DNA of 6,174 nucleotides from Thermoguttaceae bacterium. Its GTDB lineage: Bacteria > Planctomycetota > Planctomycetia > Pirellulales > Thermoguttaceae. Of the stretch, positions 1 through 5,841 are shown one piece after another. The stretch covers positions 1 through 6,174 of the forward strand of contig JAFTCU010000006.1 of the NCBI GenBank assembly GCA_017454585.1, read 5' to 3'. The notes under the pieces are model-generated. The model had not been told where the DNA came from. It did no database searches and was given only the letters and a program-made list of their open reading frames with translations. How positions within the stretch are numbered: the first letter of the stretch is position 1; every line of letters begins with the position of its first letter. The position numbers and the translations under genes were made by a program.

Positions 1-423
1 CGCGATGCTGCGCATGGCGATGAGGATCAGCAGGGAAAGCGTCGAAGCGCCGCACCAGAGGTAAACACCTCCGGGGAGGTGCGTCGTGATCCATTCCGAG
101 TTTGGAACGATACCCGTCGCGAGGGTCCCGAGGCTGAAAACCGTCAGGCTCAGGAAAACGACCATTTTTTTGCGGATCTTGTCGCCGGCGAAACCCGCGA
201 ACGGAACGAATATCCCGTAGAAAATGGTGAACCAGGTCGCGACTTTGCCGAGCGTCACTTTGTCGAAGCCCAAGCCGCCTTCCGAGATCGGCGCGCCGAT
301 GAGCGGCAGCACGTTATTGAAAAGCTGGCGGTCGCCCTGATTGAGGAAAAAAGCGAGCCAGAGGAAAATCAGCATGTACCACTTGTAAAAGCGGGGGATC
401 GGATTAGTCGTGTTTGTGTTCAT
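1..423 (-). CDS. MFS transporter, N-terminal part (runs off left edge)
   Basis: Reading leftward from the ATG at 423, 141 residues are visible with no stop before the window edge. They form the first four helices of a Major Facilitator Superfamily secondary transporter: helix 1 about 15-34 with the charged end LNQGDRQLFN, helix 2 about 57-78, helix 3 about 87-105 and helix 4 about 120-139. The loop after helix 2 (residues 77-86, GFAGDKIRKK) matches MFS motif A, G-x-x-x-D-(R/K)-x-x-(R/K), the hallmark cytoplasmic loop of the family. The N-terminus resembles anion:cation symporter (hexuronate/sugar acid type) members, but the substrate cannot be read from this fragment. It starts 42 bases after the HAD gene on the same strand and is probably co-transcribed. 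No Shine-Dalgarno is visible: the leader is pyrimidine-rich (CCCCCC then TTTTTT). No alternative start lies in frame in that spacer. Inner-membrane location follows from the family. Family call firm, substrate unknown. Confidence 0.88.
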   Translation of the reverse strand, partial: MNTNTTNPIPRFYKWYMLIFLWLAFFLNQGDRQLFNNVLPLIGAPISEGGLGFDKVTLGKVATWFTIFYGIFVPFAGFAGDKIRKKMVVFLSLTVFSLGTLATGIVPNSEWITTHLPGGVYLWCGASTLSLLILIAMRSIA

Positions 424-465
424 GGCTGGAAATGAAAAAAGGGGGGATTTCTTGAAAACGTTTGC

Positions 466-1329
466 TTACTTCTTGAGCCACGGCGGGTCGATCGGCAGGT
501 ACGTGTTGAATTCGTCCAGAAGCTGCTGTTGGTACTCGCCCGCGAAGGTCCCGTTAAAGAAGCGGTCAAGGCCTTCGTCGAACAGGCGTTTCCAGCTGGC
601 TTCTTCCGCGCCCGGATTGATCGGGTAGAAGAGCGTATTGTTCGCTTTCGCCGCTTTGTAATCGCCGGGGGCGTCGCCGACCATCAGCACGTGGTCCGGC
701 GCGTATTTCACGGCATTCTGAAGTACTTCTTTCTTCGTGCCGTACTCCTGGCCGCAGATTTCCGTGACGTACTGGTCAATATTGTGCTCACGCCACTCGC
801 GGACCAGCGCCTCGTTCGGGGTCTGACTCACGACCAGAATGTCGGCCAGCGGCTGCATCTTCTGGAGACACTCGCGGACGAACGGGAACGGCGGGACCCC
901 GTAAACCATGTTCGTGATGGTTTCATTCACGGCCTGCGACCACGCGAGAACGTTTTCCATTTCGGGGGACGGATTCCGCTTCACCTCTTCGATCAACGCG
1001 GGATTTCCGAGTTTGGACTCCCGGGCGACCCAGTCTTTCAGCGCCTGCGGAACGACGATTTTCACGCCGCGGGCCTGCACTTCCGGGCGGCTGGCGGTCC
1101 ATTCGAGTTCCTCGATGAGGGCCGGGAAACGGTTGATCCCACGGCTCTGACTGTAGAGGTTCACGAATTCGCACGCCTCACGAGCGTATTTGCTGACGCC
1201 CTGAAGCCCGAAATATTTGATCGTGTTGGGGGTGAAGCACTCTTTCTGCTTGATTTCCATCGTGTCGAAAATGCAGCCGTCCGAGTCCAGACCAACGAAA
1301 AAGTCCTTTGTAGGTTTTAAGTCGTACAT
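466..1329 (-). CDS. HAD-superfamily hydrolase, likely phosphatase
   Basis: A complete 287-residue cytoplasmic protein of the haloacid dehalogenase superfamily. All four catalytic motifs are present in order. Motif I is residues 13-22, GLDSDGCIFD, with nucleophile D15 and acid/base D17. Motif II is S168 in ILVVSQT. Motif III is a lysine at 199/200 in YGTKKEV. Motif IV is GDAPGD at 218-223, whose acids bind Mg2+. The long insert between motifs I and II (about 25-145) is alpha-helical in character and fits a large C1 cap, which normally sets substrate choice. Motif I has Cys19 where Thr or Val is commoner. Most such proteins hydrolyse phosphate monoesters of small metabolites; the substrate here is unknown. 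The ATG at 1329 is preceded by a purine-rich AAAGAAG about 5 bases upstream, a modest ribosome site. It leads the transporter on the same strand and is divergent from a glycosidase, so a role in sugar metabolism is plausible but inferred. There is no signal peptide. Confidence 0.9.
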   Translation of the reverse strand: MYDLKPTKDFFVGLDSDGCIFDTMEIKQKECFTPNTIKYFGLQGVSKYAREACEFVNLYSQSRGINRFPALIEELEWTASRPEVQARGVKIVVPQALKDWVARESKLGNPALIEEVKRNPSPEMENVLAWSQAVNETITNMVYGVPPFPFVRECLQKMQPLADILVVSQTPNEALVREWREHNIDQYVTEICGQEYGTKKEVLQNAVKYAPDHVLMVGDAPGDYKAAKANNTLFYPINPGAEEASWKRLFDEGLDRFFNGTFAGEYQQQLLDEFNTYLPIDPPWLKK

Positions 1330-1384
1330 GATTCTTCTTTGTAAAGGGTTGAAATTTGTTTTCAGGTAAAAAAAGATTAACCTG

Positions 1385-1393
1385 ATTATAACA
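1385..1393 (-). promoter_or_regulatory. Extended -10 promoter for the HAD/MFS unit
   Basis: On the minus strand this reads TGTTATAAT: a perfect TATAAT hexamer (1385-1390) with the TG-n extension typical of extended -10 promoters. No good -35 is seen; CTGTTC at 17-bp spacing matches only 2 of 6. Transcription would begin near 1378, giving a leader of about 50 bases before the HAD start codon. The upstream A/T tract at 1422-1440 falls where an UP element would sit (about -45 to -60), which could offset the weak -35. The sequence match is direct; activity is inferred. Confidence 0.65.
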
Positions 1394-1421
1394 GATTTTT
1401 TTCCTTTGAACAGGGTGGGAG

Positions 1422-1433
1422 AAAAAATTTTTT
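1422..1433. promoter_or_regulatory. A6T6 tract in the divergent spacer (possible shared UP element)
   Basis: AAAAAATTTTTT is a perfect 12-base palindrome, followed by more A/T to about 1440. A-tracts of this kind bend DNA and bind the C-terminal domain of the RNA polymerase alpha subunit. It lies roughly 45-60 bases upstream of the predicted start sites of both the leftward (HAD/MFS) and rightward (GH36) units, so one tract could serve both. The position and sequence are seen; the function is inferred. Confidence 0.4.
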
Positions 1434-1465
1434 AAAATTTGTGGGGGGCCTTTCCTGAAAAAAAG

Positions 1466-1479
1466 TTTTATGATAAAAT
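1466..1479 (+). promoter_or_regulatory. Probable -10 region for the GH36 gene, with small inverted repeat
   Basis: TGATAAAAT (1471-1479) fits an extended -10, with TAAAAT matching 5 of 6 positions; the overlapping TATGAT (1469-1474) is an alternative. No convincing -35 is present. The same bases form TTTTA-TGA-TAAAA (1466-1478), a 5-bp inverted repeat that could be a small operator over the -10. It may also be chance in AT-rich DNA. The predicted start near 1486 would leave about 50 bases of leader before the GH36 ATG. Confidence 0.4.
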
Positions 1480-1526
1480 TTACTTGAGGGTGGTTTTATC
1501 CCCTTGTTTTACCCGCCTTTTATTTC

Positions 1527-1531
1527 AGGAG
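1527..1531 (+). promoter_or_regulatory. Ribosome binding site that fixes the GH36 start
   Basis: AGGAG lies 5 bases before the ATG at 1537, ideal Shine-Dalgarno spacing. This favours the ATG over the in-frame TTG at 1504, which has no such site and would put 11 extra residues ahead of an otherwise clean signal peptide. Confidence 0.85.
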
Positions 1532-1536
1532 ATTTT

Positions 1537-3522
1537 ATGAAACGCTTCATTGTGACGTTTTGTGTGTTCTTTTGCTTCGTGGTTTCTCTTCGCGCGGCAG
1601 AGTTTTCCTTTTTGTATGACGGCCAGCCGCAGGATCTGAGCCGGTTTCAGGTCCAGACCCGGCAGGAAGGTGAGGTTCTGACCGAAACCTATATCGCCCC
1701 GGACGGAAAACTGCAAATCGAGGTCAAAACCCGCAAATACGCGGATTTCCCGGTTCGGGACTGGACCATTCGGCTTCGGAACCTCTCGGCGACCGAATCG
1801 ACCGGGATCGTTTCCGGTTTTCAGTCGCTCGACCTGAATGTTCCGGTGCAGGGAGACGCGGAACTGCGTGGTTTTCTGGGCTCGGTCTGCAAGCCGGAAG
1901 ACTTTTCCGCTTTCCGTGAAACGCTGGAGGCCGGGAAGAACCGCGTGTTCGTGAACGAGGGCGGTCGGTCGTCGGACCCGTTTTTCCCGTTCCTGGAGCT
2001 TTGCGTGAACGACCGGAACGGCTTCATTTTCGCCCCGGCGTGGACGGGCGGCTGGAAGGCCGAGTTCACCAACGACGGCCAGCGGGTGAACGTGAAAGCC
2101 GGCTTGATCGCGACGAATTTCAGGCTTTTGCCCTCGGAATCGGTGAAACTCCCCGGAATGGCGGTTTTTTGCCGGGAGGAACAGACGCGCGCCGCGTTCC
2201 AGACGCTCATTCATCGTTTCATGCTGGCGCACCGGGTCCCACGGGACCGTGAGGGAAAAATCCTTCCGCCCATCACTCCCGTTACGGCGGGCGGCGGGAA
2301 TAAAACCCCCGAAATGATGCAAAAAGTGCTGGACTGGGCGGTGCAAAACGCGATCCCGTTCGATACTTACTGGGTCGATGCCGGCTGGTACGGGCCGCCG
2401 CACGAGGACGAGCACTACTCGAACTGCGGCCCGAACTGGTGGAAATTCGTAGGCGACTGGCGCGTGAACACGACGACGCACCCGACGGGCGACCTGAAGC
2501 CGATTTCCGACGCGGTGCACCGGGCCGGGATGAAATTCCTCCTCTGGTTCGAGCCGGAGCGCGTCCAGATCAACGAGATCGAACTGGCCCCGGGCGTCGT
2601 CTGGAAGAATCCGATCCTGCAGGAGCATCCGGATTTCGTGAACGAAAACCTTTTCGACTACGGAAACCCGGAGGCCCTGAACTGGATGCAGGAAACGATT
2701 TACGGGATCATTGAGAAAAACGGCGTGGACGTTTACCGCCAGGACTTCAACACTTCGCCGGGCGGCGTCTGGCGTAAGCTCGACCAGAAGGACCCTGAGC
2801 GCGTGGGGATCGCCGAGATGAAGCACATTGAGGGGCTTTACCGTTTCCTCGACGAAATGCGCGAGCGTTTCCCGAACATCGCGCAGGAAAACTGCTCGTC
2901 CGGGGGCCGGCGCATCGATTACGAGATGATCTCCCGCGCCCAGGTTTACTGCCGGAGCGACTATTTCATCGGTCGGAAACCCGGCGATCTGGCGTTCATT
3001 CTGGGGCAGAACACGACGAGGAACACTCTGGCGTTCTTGCCGTTCCAGGGGGGCGAGGGAAACTGCGTCCCAATCGGCGACGTGTATGCGATGCTGAGCC
3101 TTTTCGCGCCGGGAACGGTTTGCACGCCGACCGACTTTGACGGTGCGATCGTTCGAAGGGATTTTACCCCCGAAGAGACAGAATGGTTCCGGAAAATGTA
3201 CGGGCTTCTGGACCGCATCAAGCCGTACTGGAGCGCGGATTTCTACCCGCTGACCGAGGACGCGACCGCGTCCAACGCGGAGTGGTGCGCGTGGCAGCTC
3301 GACGACCCGGTGACGGGTTCGGGCGTGGTCCAGGTTTTCCGACGCGCGGAAGCCCCGGATGAAAGCAGGGTTTTGGAGCTTCAGAACATCGACCCGGACG
3401 GCCGCTACGAGCTTGAAAACTACGCGGGCGAGGTGAAGGAAGTGGGCGGCCCGGAGCTTCAGAAGTGGGCCGTGACGCTCCCCCCGCGCGGCGCGGAACT
3501 GATTTTCTACAGAAAGAAATAA
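1537..3522 (+). CDS. Secreted GH36-type alpha-galactosidase-like glycoside hydrolase
   Basis: A 661-residue protein. Residues 1-20 form a signal peptide (MKR, a hydrophobic run, then SLRA), probably cut before AEF, so the enzyme is exported. Residues about 21-240 are beta-rich like the GH36 N-terminal sandwich. A TIM barrel follows: DTYWVDAGWYG at 276-286, GDW near 307-309 and FLLWFEPERV at 334-343. The probable nucleophile is D403 in DVYRQDFN, ENCSSGGRR lies at 451-459, and the probable acid/base is D475 in CRSDY. The last 90 or so residues look like the C-terminal beta domain. GH36 enzymes hydrolyse terminal alpha-galactosides (raffinose-type sugars, galactomannan side groups) with retention. 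Textbook members have K-W-D at the nucleophile and SDNTDA at the acid/base; here these are R-Q-D and SDYF. I recognise this as a divergent subgroup, so the exact substrate is less certain than the fold. It is divergent from a HAD/transporter unit. I see no clear terminator just downstream. Confidence 0.9.
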   Translation: MKRFIVTFCVFFCFVVSLRAAEFSFLYDGQPQDLSRFQVQTRQEGEVLTETYIAPDGKLQIEVKTRKYADFPVRDWTIRLRNLSATESTGIVSGFQSLDLNVPVQGDAELRGFLGSVCKPEDFSAFRETLEAGKNRVFVNEGGRSSDPFFPFLELCVNDRNGFIFAPAWTGGWKAEFTNDGQRVNVKAGLIATNFRLLPSESVKLPGMAVFCREEQTRAAFQTLIHRFMLAHRVPRDREGKILPPITPVTAGGGNKTPEMMQKVLDWAVQNAIPFDTYWVDAGWYGPPHEDEHYSNCGPNWWKFVGDWRVNTTTHPTGDLKPISDAVHRAGMKFLLWFEPERVQINEIELAPGVVWKNPILQEHPDFVNENLFDYGNPEALNWMQETIYGIIEKNGVDVYRQDFNTSPGGVWRKLDQKDPERVGIAEMKHIEGLYRFLDEMRERFPNIAQENCSSGGRRIDYEMISRAQVYCRSDYFIGRKPGDLAFILGQNTTRNTLAFLPFQGGEGNCVPIGDVYAMLSLFAPGTVCTPTDFDGAIVRRDFTPEETEWFRKMYGLLDRIKPYWSADFYPLTEDATASNAEWCAWQLDDPVTGSGVVQVFRRAEAPDESRVLELQNIDPDGRYELENYAGEVKEVGGPELQKWAVTLPPRGAELIFYRKK

Positions 3523-3803
3523 CAGGTTTTAGTGTAGAATCAGGGAAATTTTGCAAACTTGGTGGGCGAGGCATTCAGAGGCGTTTAAAGGCTCTCCTGT
3601 AATCACGTACGGGAAAGATAATTAAAACGCGGAAAGGCTCAGTGTATAGTGATAAAGACACCAAATAAAAAAGACGATTAACTCGCAATGTCGTACAATT
3701 AACAAGGATGTCAGGAACACATTTAAAAAAGAGAATTTATACTGCCAAAAGTAGAGAGTCTCCCGCTCGTAAGTGAATTTTTTGAAAATCCTTTGCCTCA
3801 AAC
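3523..3803. other. AT-rich spacer after the GH36 gene, no gene recognised
   Basis: About 280 bases, clearly richer in A/T than the flanking genes. I see no convincing gene. A 22-codon frame (3708-3776) starts without a usable ribosome site, and a minus-strand frame across the region is an extension of the antisense reading of the next gene. The best secondary structure is a weak stem, CCTGTA (3596-3601) with TACGGG (3608-3613), not followed by a T run. Its 3' end carries A/T tracts (about 3778-3790) just upstream of the next promoter. Confidence 0.6.
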
Positions 3804-3831
3804 TTGACTTTTCAGCCTTTTGTGTTATAAT
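3804..3831 (+). promoter_or_regulatory. Promoter for the membrane-protein gene
   Basis: TTGACT (3804-3809, 5 of 6 to the -35 consensus) and a perfect TATAAT (3826-3831) are separated by 16 bp. A TG-n extension (TGT, 3823-3825) precedes the -10. This is the most complete vegetative-type promoter in the window. Transcription should start near 3838, leaving a leader of about 45 bases. A run of T and A at about 3778-3790 sits in UP-element position. Expression is therefore likely to be constitutive and independent of the upstream glycosidase. Confidence 0.8.
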
Positions 3832-3871
3832 GAAAATCATCACTTTGAAGAAACACACAAACCCCACAAGA

Positions 3872-3877
3872 AAGGGA
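3872..3877 (+). promoter_or_regulatory. Ribosome binding site for the membrane-protein gene
   Basis: AAGGGA lies 5 bases before the ATG at 3883. This choice puts the start downstream of the promoter; the longer in-frame reading from 3820 would start inside the promoter itself and must be wrong. Confidence 0.75.
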
Positions 3878-3882
3878 ATTTT

Positions 3883-5394
3883 ATGTCTCTTACCCTCCGC
3901 AAAAACATTTACGCGCTGCTGATTTTCATCTCGCTGGGGCTGATCCTCGGGCGGATCATGGCGGTGAATACCGTGAACAAAATCGACCTGCAGAAGTACA
4001 AGCTGAACCAGATCCCCAAGCAGCTCGCGGAGAAGGAGCAGCGTTTGCAGGGGCTGGGCGAATCCCCCGAGGCGATCGCAGCGGAACTCGAGAAAACCGA
4101 GGCCAAACTCAAGGCCGACGCGCAGCTGTGCGTGCCGTTTTTCAGCGCGAATGACCGGAGTCGATGGTGCACCATCCGCGCGCTGGTCGAGCCGGAAATG
4201 CGGGTCCCGGGCGCTCCGTACGCCATTGACCGCGTGCGCCTGCTGAAGAACTGGGACACGATCGACATGGTGAAGCACGACGACCACTACTACTCGAGCA
4301 AGCCGCCGCTTTTGCCGACGATGATGGCGGGCGTCTATTGGGTCCTCTACAACGGCTTCGGCCTGAATTTCGACGAAAACCTTTACCCGGTCTGCATCAT
4401 CATTCTGGCCTGCGTGAATCTGCCGTTCATGCTCCTTTTCCTCTGGGCGGCGACGAAACTGGCCGAGCTTTTCGGAAAGACTGATTTCGCGAAGATCTTC
4501 ATGGTGGCGGCGGCCTGTTTCGCGACGTTTCTCTCGACGTTCTGCGTGACGCTGAATAATCACCTCCCCGCGGCGGCGTGTGCGGCCGTGGCGCTTTACC
4601 TCGCGATGGAAATGATCCTGAACGGCGAAAACGGGCGTTTCCGCCACGAAAACTCGTTCCTCATCGGACTTTTGAGCGCGTTCATGGTCATTAATGAACT
4701 TCCGTCGCTGAGTTTCCTCGCGGCGATCTTCATCGTGCTGGTCCTTTACCTGCCGTGGAAAACGGACTTCCGTCAGGCGGTGCAGCACGTGGTTTTGTGG
4801 GCGTTCGGCGTGATGTTCACTCTGGCGCCGATCCTGGCCACGAATTACATCGCGCACGACTCGTTCCGCCCGCCGTACATGCACCGGAAGCCCGGCGATA
4901 ATTGGTACGAGTACACGTACACGACCGCGAACGGGCGCGAGGTGACTAGCTACTGGCAGGACCCGAAAGGGCTGGACGTCGGCGAGCCGGACCGGGCGAA
5001 ATACGCGTTCCACCTCACGTTCGGGCACCACGGCGTTTTTTCGCTCACGCCGATCTGGCTCCTTTCGATGCTCGGCGCGGTCCAGCTTTTGCGGAATTCC
5101 GACCGCCGGCTTCAACTTTTCGGCCTGATGGTTTTGGGGCTGACCGCGCTGATCCTGGCGTTCTACATCATGCGGCCGCTCGGTGACCGGAACTATGGCG
5201 GGAACACGTGCGGGCTGCGCTGGATGTTCTGGTTGATCCCGATGTGGCTCTGCACGCTTTTGCCGGTCGTGGAGTCGGTAGAGGATCGGCCGTGGGGGCG
5301 GCGGCTGGCGCTTCTGCTCCTTTTGCTCTCGGCGGTCTCGGTCAGTTTCCCGACGTGGAACCCGTGGGTCCACCCGTGGCTTTATGAGCTTTGA
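3883..5394 (+). CDS. Polytopic membrane protein, GT-C (ArnT/PMT-like) glycosyltransferase-type
   Basis: A 503-residue integral membrane protein with about ten or eleven hydrophobic segments: roughly 9-27, 168-190, 205-225, 229-245, 257-273, 276-290, 301-321, 385-402, 412-430, 447-463 and 474-490. Between the first two lies a long loop. It starts with a K/E/L-rich stretch (about 36-80) that could form a short coiled coil. It continues with NDRSRWC (90-96), WDTIDMVKHD (124-133) and YSSKPPLLPT (137-146). An acidic residue soon after helix 1 (D91) followed by a K-P-P-L motif is the pattern of ArnT/PMT-type GT-C transferases. Those use polyprenyl-phosphate sugars to glycosylate lipids or proteins outside the cytoplasmic membrane. 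Another loop (about 322-384) is rich in Tyr, His and Asp. NYGG (437-440) lies before a late helix. I recall related conserved proteins of unknown function from planctomycetes. The catalytic role is inferred and donor and acceptor are unknown. It appears to be a single-gene unit. Confidence 0.7.
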   Translation: MSLTLRKNIYALLIFISLGLILGRIMAVNTVNKIDLQKYKLNQIPKQLAEKEQRLQGLGESPEAIAAELEKTEAKLKADAQLCVPFFSANDRSRWCTIRALVEPEMRVPGAPYAIDRVRLLKNWDTIDMVKHDDHYYSSKPPLLPTMMAGVYWVLYNGFGLNFDENLYPVCIIILACVNLPFMLLFLWAATKLAELFGKTDFAKIFMVAAACFATFLSTFCVTLNNHLPAAACAAVALYLAMEMILNGENGRFRHENSFLIGLLSAFMVINELPSLSFLAAIFIVLVLYLPWKTDFRQAVQHVVLWAFGVMFTLAPILATNYIAHDSFRPPYMHRKPGDNWYEYTYTTANGREVTSYWQDPKGLDVGEPDRAKYAFHLTFGHHGVFSLTPIWLLSMLGAVQLLRNSDRRLQLFGLMVLGLTALILAFYIMRPLGDRNYGGNTCGLRWMFWLIPMWLCTLLPVVESVEDRPWGRRLALLLLLLSAVSVSFPTWNPWVHPWLYEL

Positions 5395-5528
5395 GCAGGA
5401 AAAAATGAAAGGGAGAAACGCGGGCCCAGCTTGCAAACCAGATGAAATTTTGGTTAAACCAGAAAAGAAAAAATCCTAAAATCCCGCGTACGCGACACTC
5501 AATCCTCCAGAAATCGCCCAAGGCCGCA
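5395..5528. other. Spacer after the membrane-protein gene
   Basis: No gene is seen here. There is a weak TGGTT/AACCA stem near 5449-5459 followed by an A-rich, not T-rich, stretch, so it is not a terminator for the plus-strand gene. CGCGTACGCG at 5485-5494 is a perfect 10-base palindrome of unknown meaning. The inverted-repeat element begins directly after this spacer. Confidence 0.5.
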
Positions 5529-5631
5529 ATAGGCCCCGCGGATCAGGCGGATGCGGGCGGATTTGGCGGATTGGTTTTAAAATTTTAAAGGAATTTTAGG
5601 AACCTCCCGCTCCAACCTCCACGCCCGTTTC

Positions 5632-5650
5632 ACTTCCAACCCTTGGAGGT
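5632..5650. repeat. Short hairpin inside the inverted-repeat element
   Basis: ACTTCCAA pairs with TTGGAGGT across a CCC loop, giving 8 bp with one T-G wobble. The right half can instead pair with AACCTCCA at 5614-5621 (8 perfect pairs, 22-base loop), so two mutually exclusive folds are possible. No T run follows. Function unknown. Confidence 0.5.
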
Positions 5651-5677
5651 TTGAATTTGGTGGTGCTTGCGTATGGA

Positions 5678-5712
5678 AAAGGGGGTGAAGTTTTGGAAAC
5701 TTCCCCCCCTTT
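5678..5712. terminator. Strong stem-loop, probable intrinsic (perhaps bidirectional) terminator
   Basis: AAAGGGGG, one unpaired T, then GAAGTTT pairs with AAACTTC and CCCCC-TTT across a three-base TGG loop. This makes 15 bp with a single T/C mismatch (5686/5704). On the plus strand the stem ends in TTT followed by AATTCTTT; on the minus strand it ends in CCCCCTTTTCC. It lies between the plus-strand membrane-protein gene (stop at 5394) and the minus-strand RNase R gene (stop at 5842), so it could stop transcription from both. The distances, about 285 and 130 bases, are long, and the T tracts are only moderate. Pairing is seen; function is inferred. Confidence 0.6.
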
Positions 5713-5770
5713 AATTCTTTAAAAAATCCGCCTTAATCCGCCCCATCCGCCTAATCCGCGGGGCCTATAG

Positions 5771-5789
5771 TCGCTGGAGTAGGCAGCGA
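5771..5789. repeat. Small hairpin just outside the right repeat arm
   Basis: TCGCTG pairs perfectly with CAGCGA across a 7-base loop. It abuts the right arm of the inverted-repeat element and lies 53 bases beyond the RNase R stop codon in that gene's direction. Without a T run it is at most part of the 3' untranslated structure of the RNase R transcript. GGGAC-G-GTCCC (5806-5816), nearer the stop, is a second short palindrome of the same kind. Confidence 0.35.
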
Positions 5790-5841
5790 GCTGGACGTGA
5801 ACTTTGGGACGGTCCCGTTTTCCCTCTTTTCTCCGAAGATT

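Larger units (their letters stand above)
5529..5768. repeat. 240-base inverted-repeat element with phased GCGGAT boxes
   Basis: The outer 44 bases at each end (5529-5572 and 5725-5768) are near-perfect inverted copies, both beginning ATAGGCCCCGCGGAT when read inward. They differ by one substitution, a one-base shift each way and the adjoining bases. Each arm carries four GCGGAT boxes: left starts at 5538, 5547, 5557 and 5566; right, as ATCCGC, at 5726, 5736, 5745 and 5754. Spacing is 9 or 10 bases. Similarity continues inward as A/T-rich sequence ending in AAAGG (left to 5591, right from 5708). No protein is encoded inside. No clear target-site duplication flanks it. It could be a small non-autonomous mobile palindrome, a dispersed repeat of the genome, a protein-binding array, or part of a transcription-ending structure. 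It lies between convergent genes, a tolerated place for such elements. Confidence 0.8.

Noticed and set aside
529..1320. Long plus-strand reading frame (263 codons) opposite the HAD gene
   Set aside because: Antisense shadow: the product is Arg/Val/His-rich without a recognisable fold, while the minus strand carries all four HAD motifs.
1525..2826. Long minus-strand frame (433 codons) opposite the GH36 gene
   Set aside because: Arg/His/Val/Pro-rich composition typical of the antisense of GC-rich genes; the plus strand has the signal peptide and catalytic motifs.
3595..3614. Weak stem CCTGTA/TACGGG as a GH36 terminator
   Set aside because: Short, contains a wobble pair and is followed by A-rich rather than T-rich sequence.
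3708..3776. 22-codon plus-strand frame in the spacer
   Set aside because: The AAGG before it directly abuts the ATG, too close for a ribosome site, and there is no recognisable product.
3622..5436. Minus-strand frame of 604 codons opposite the membrane protein
   Set aside because: Mostly antisense of the GT-C-like gene, with a charged low-complexity product. Its last 70 or so codons enter the AT-rich spacer and turn hydrophobic; the ATG at 3840 there has no ribosome site and overlaps the plus-strand promoter.
5538..5759. GCGGAT arrays as a CRISPR array
   Set aside because: The boxes are 6-7 bases at 9-10-base spacing and in opposite orientation in the two arms. There are no repeat-spacer units of CRISPR size and no cas gene.
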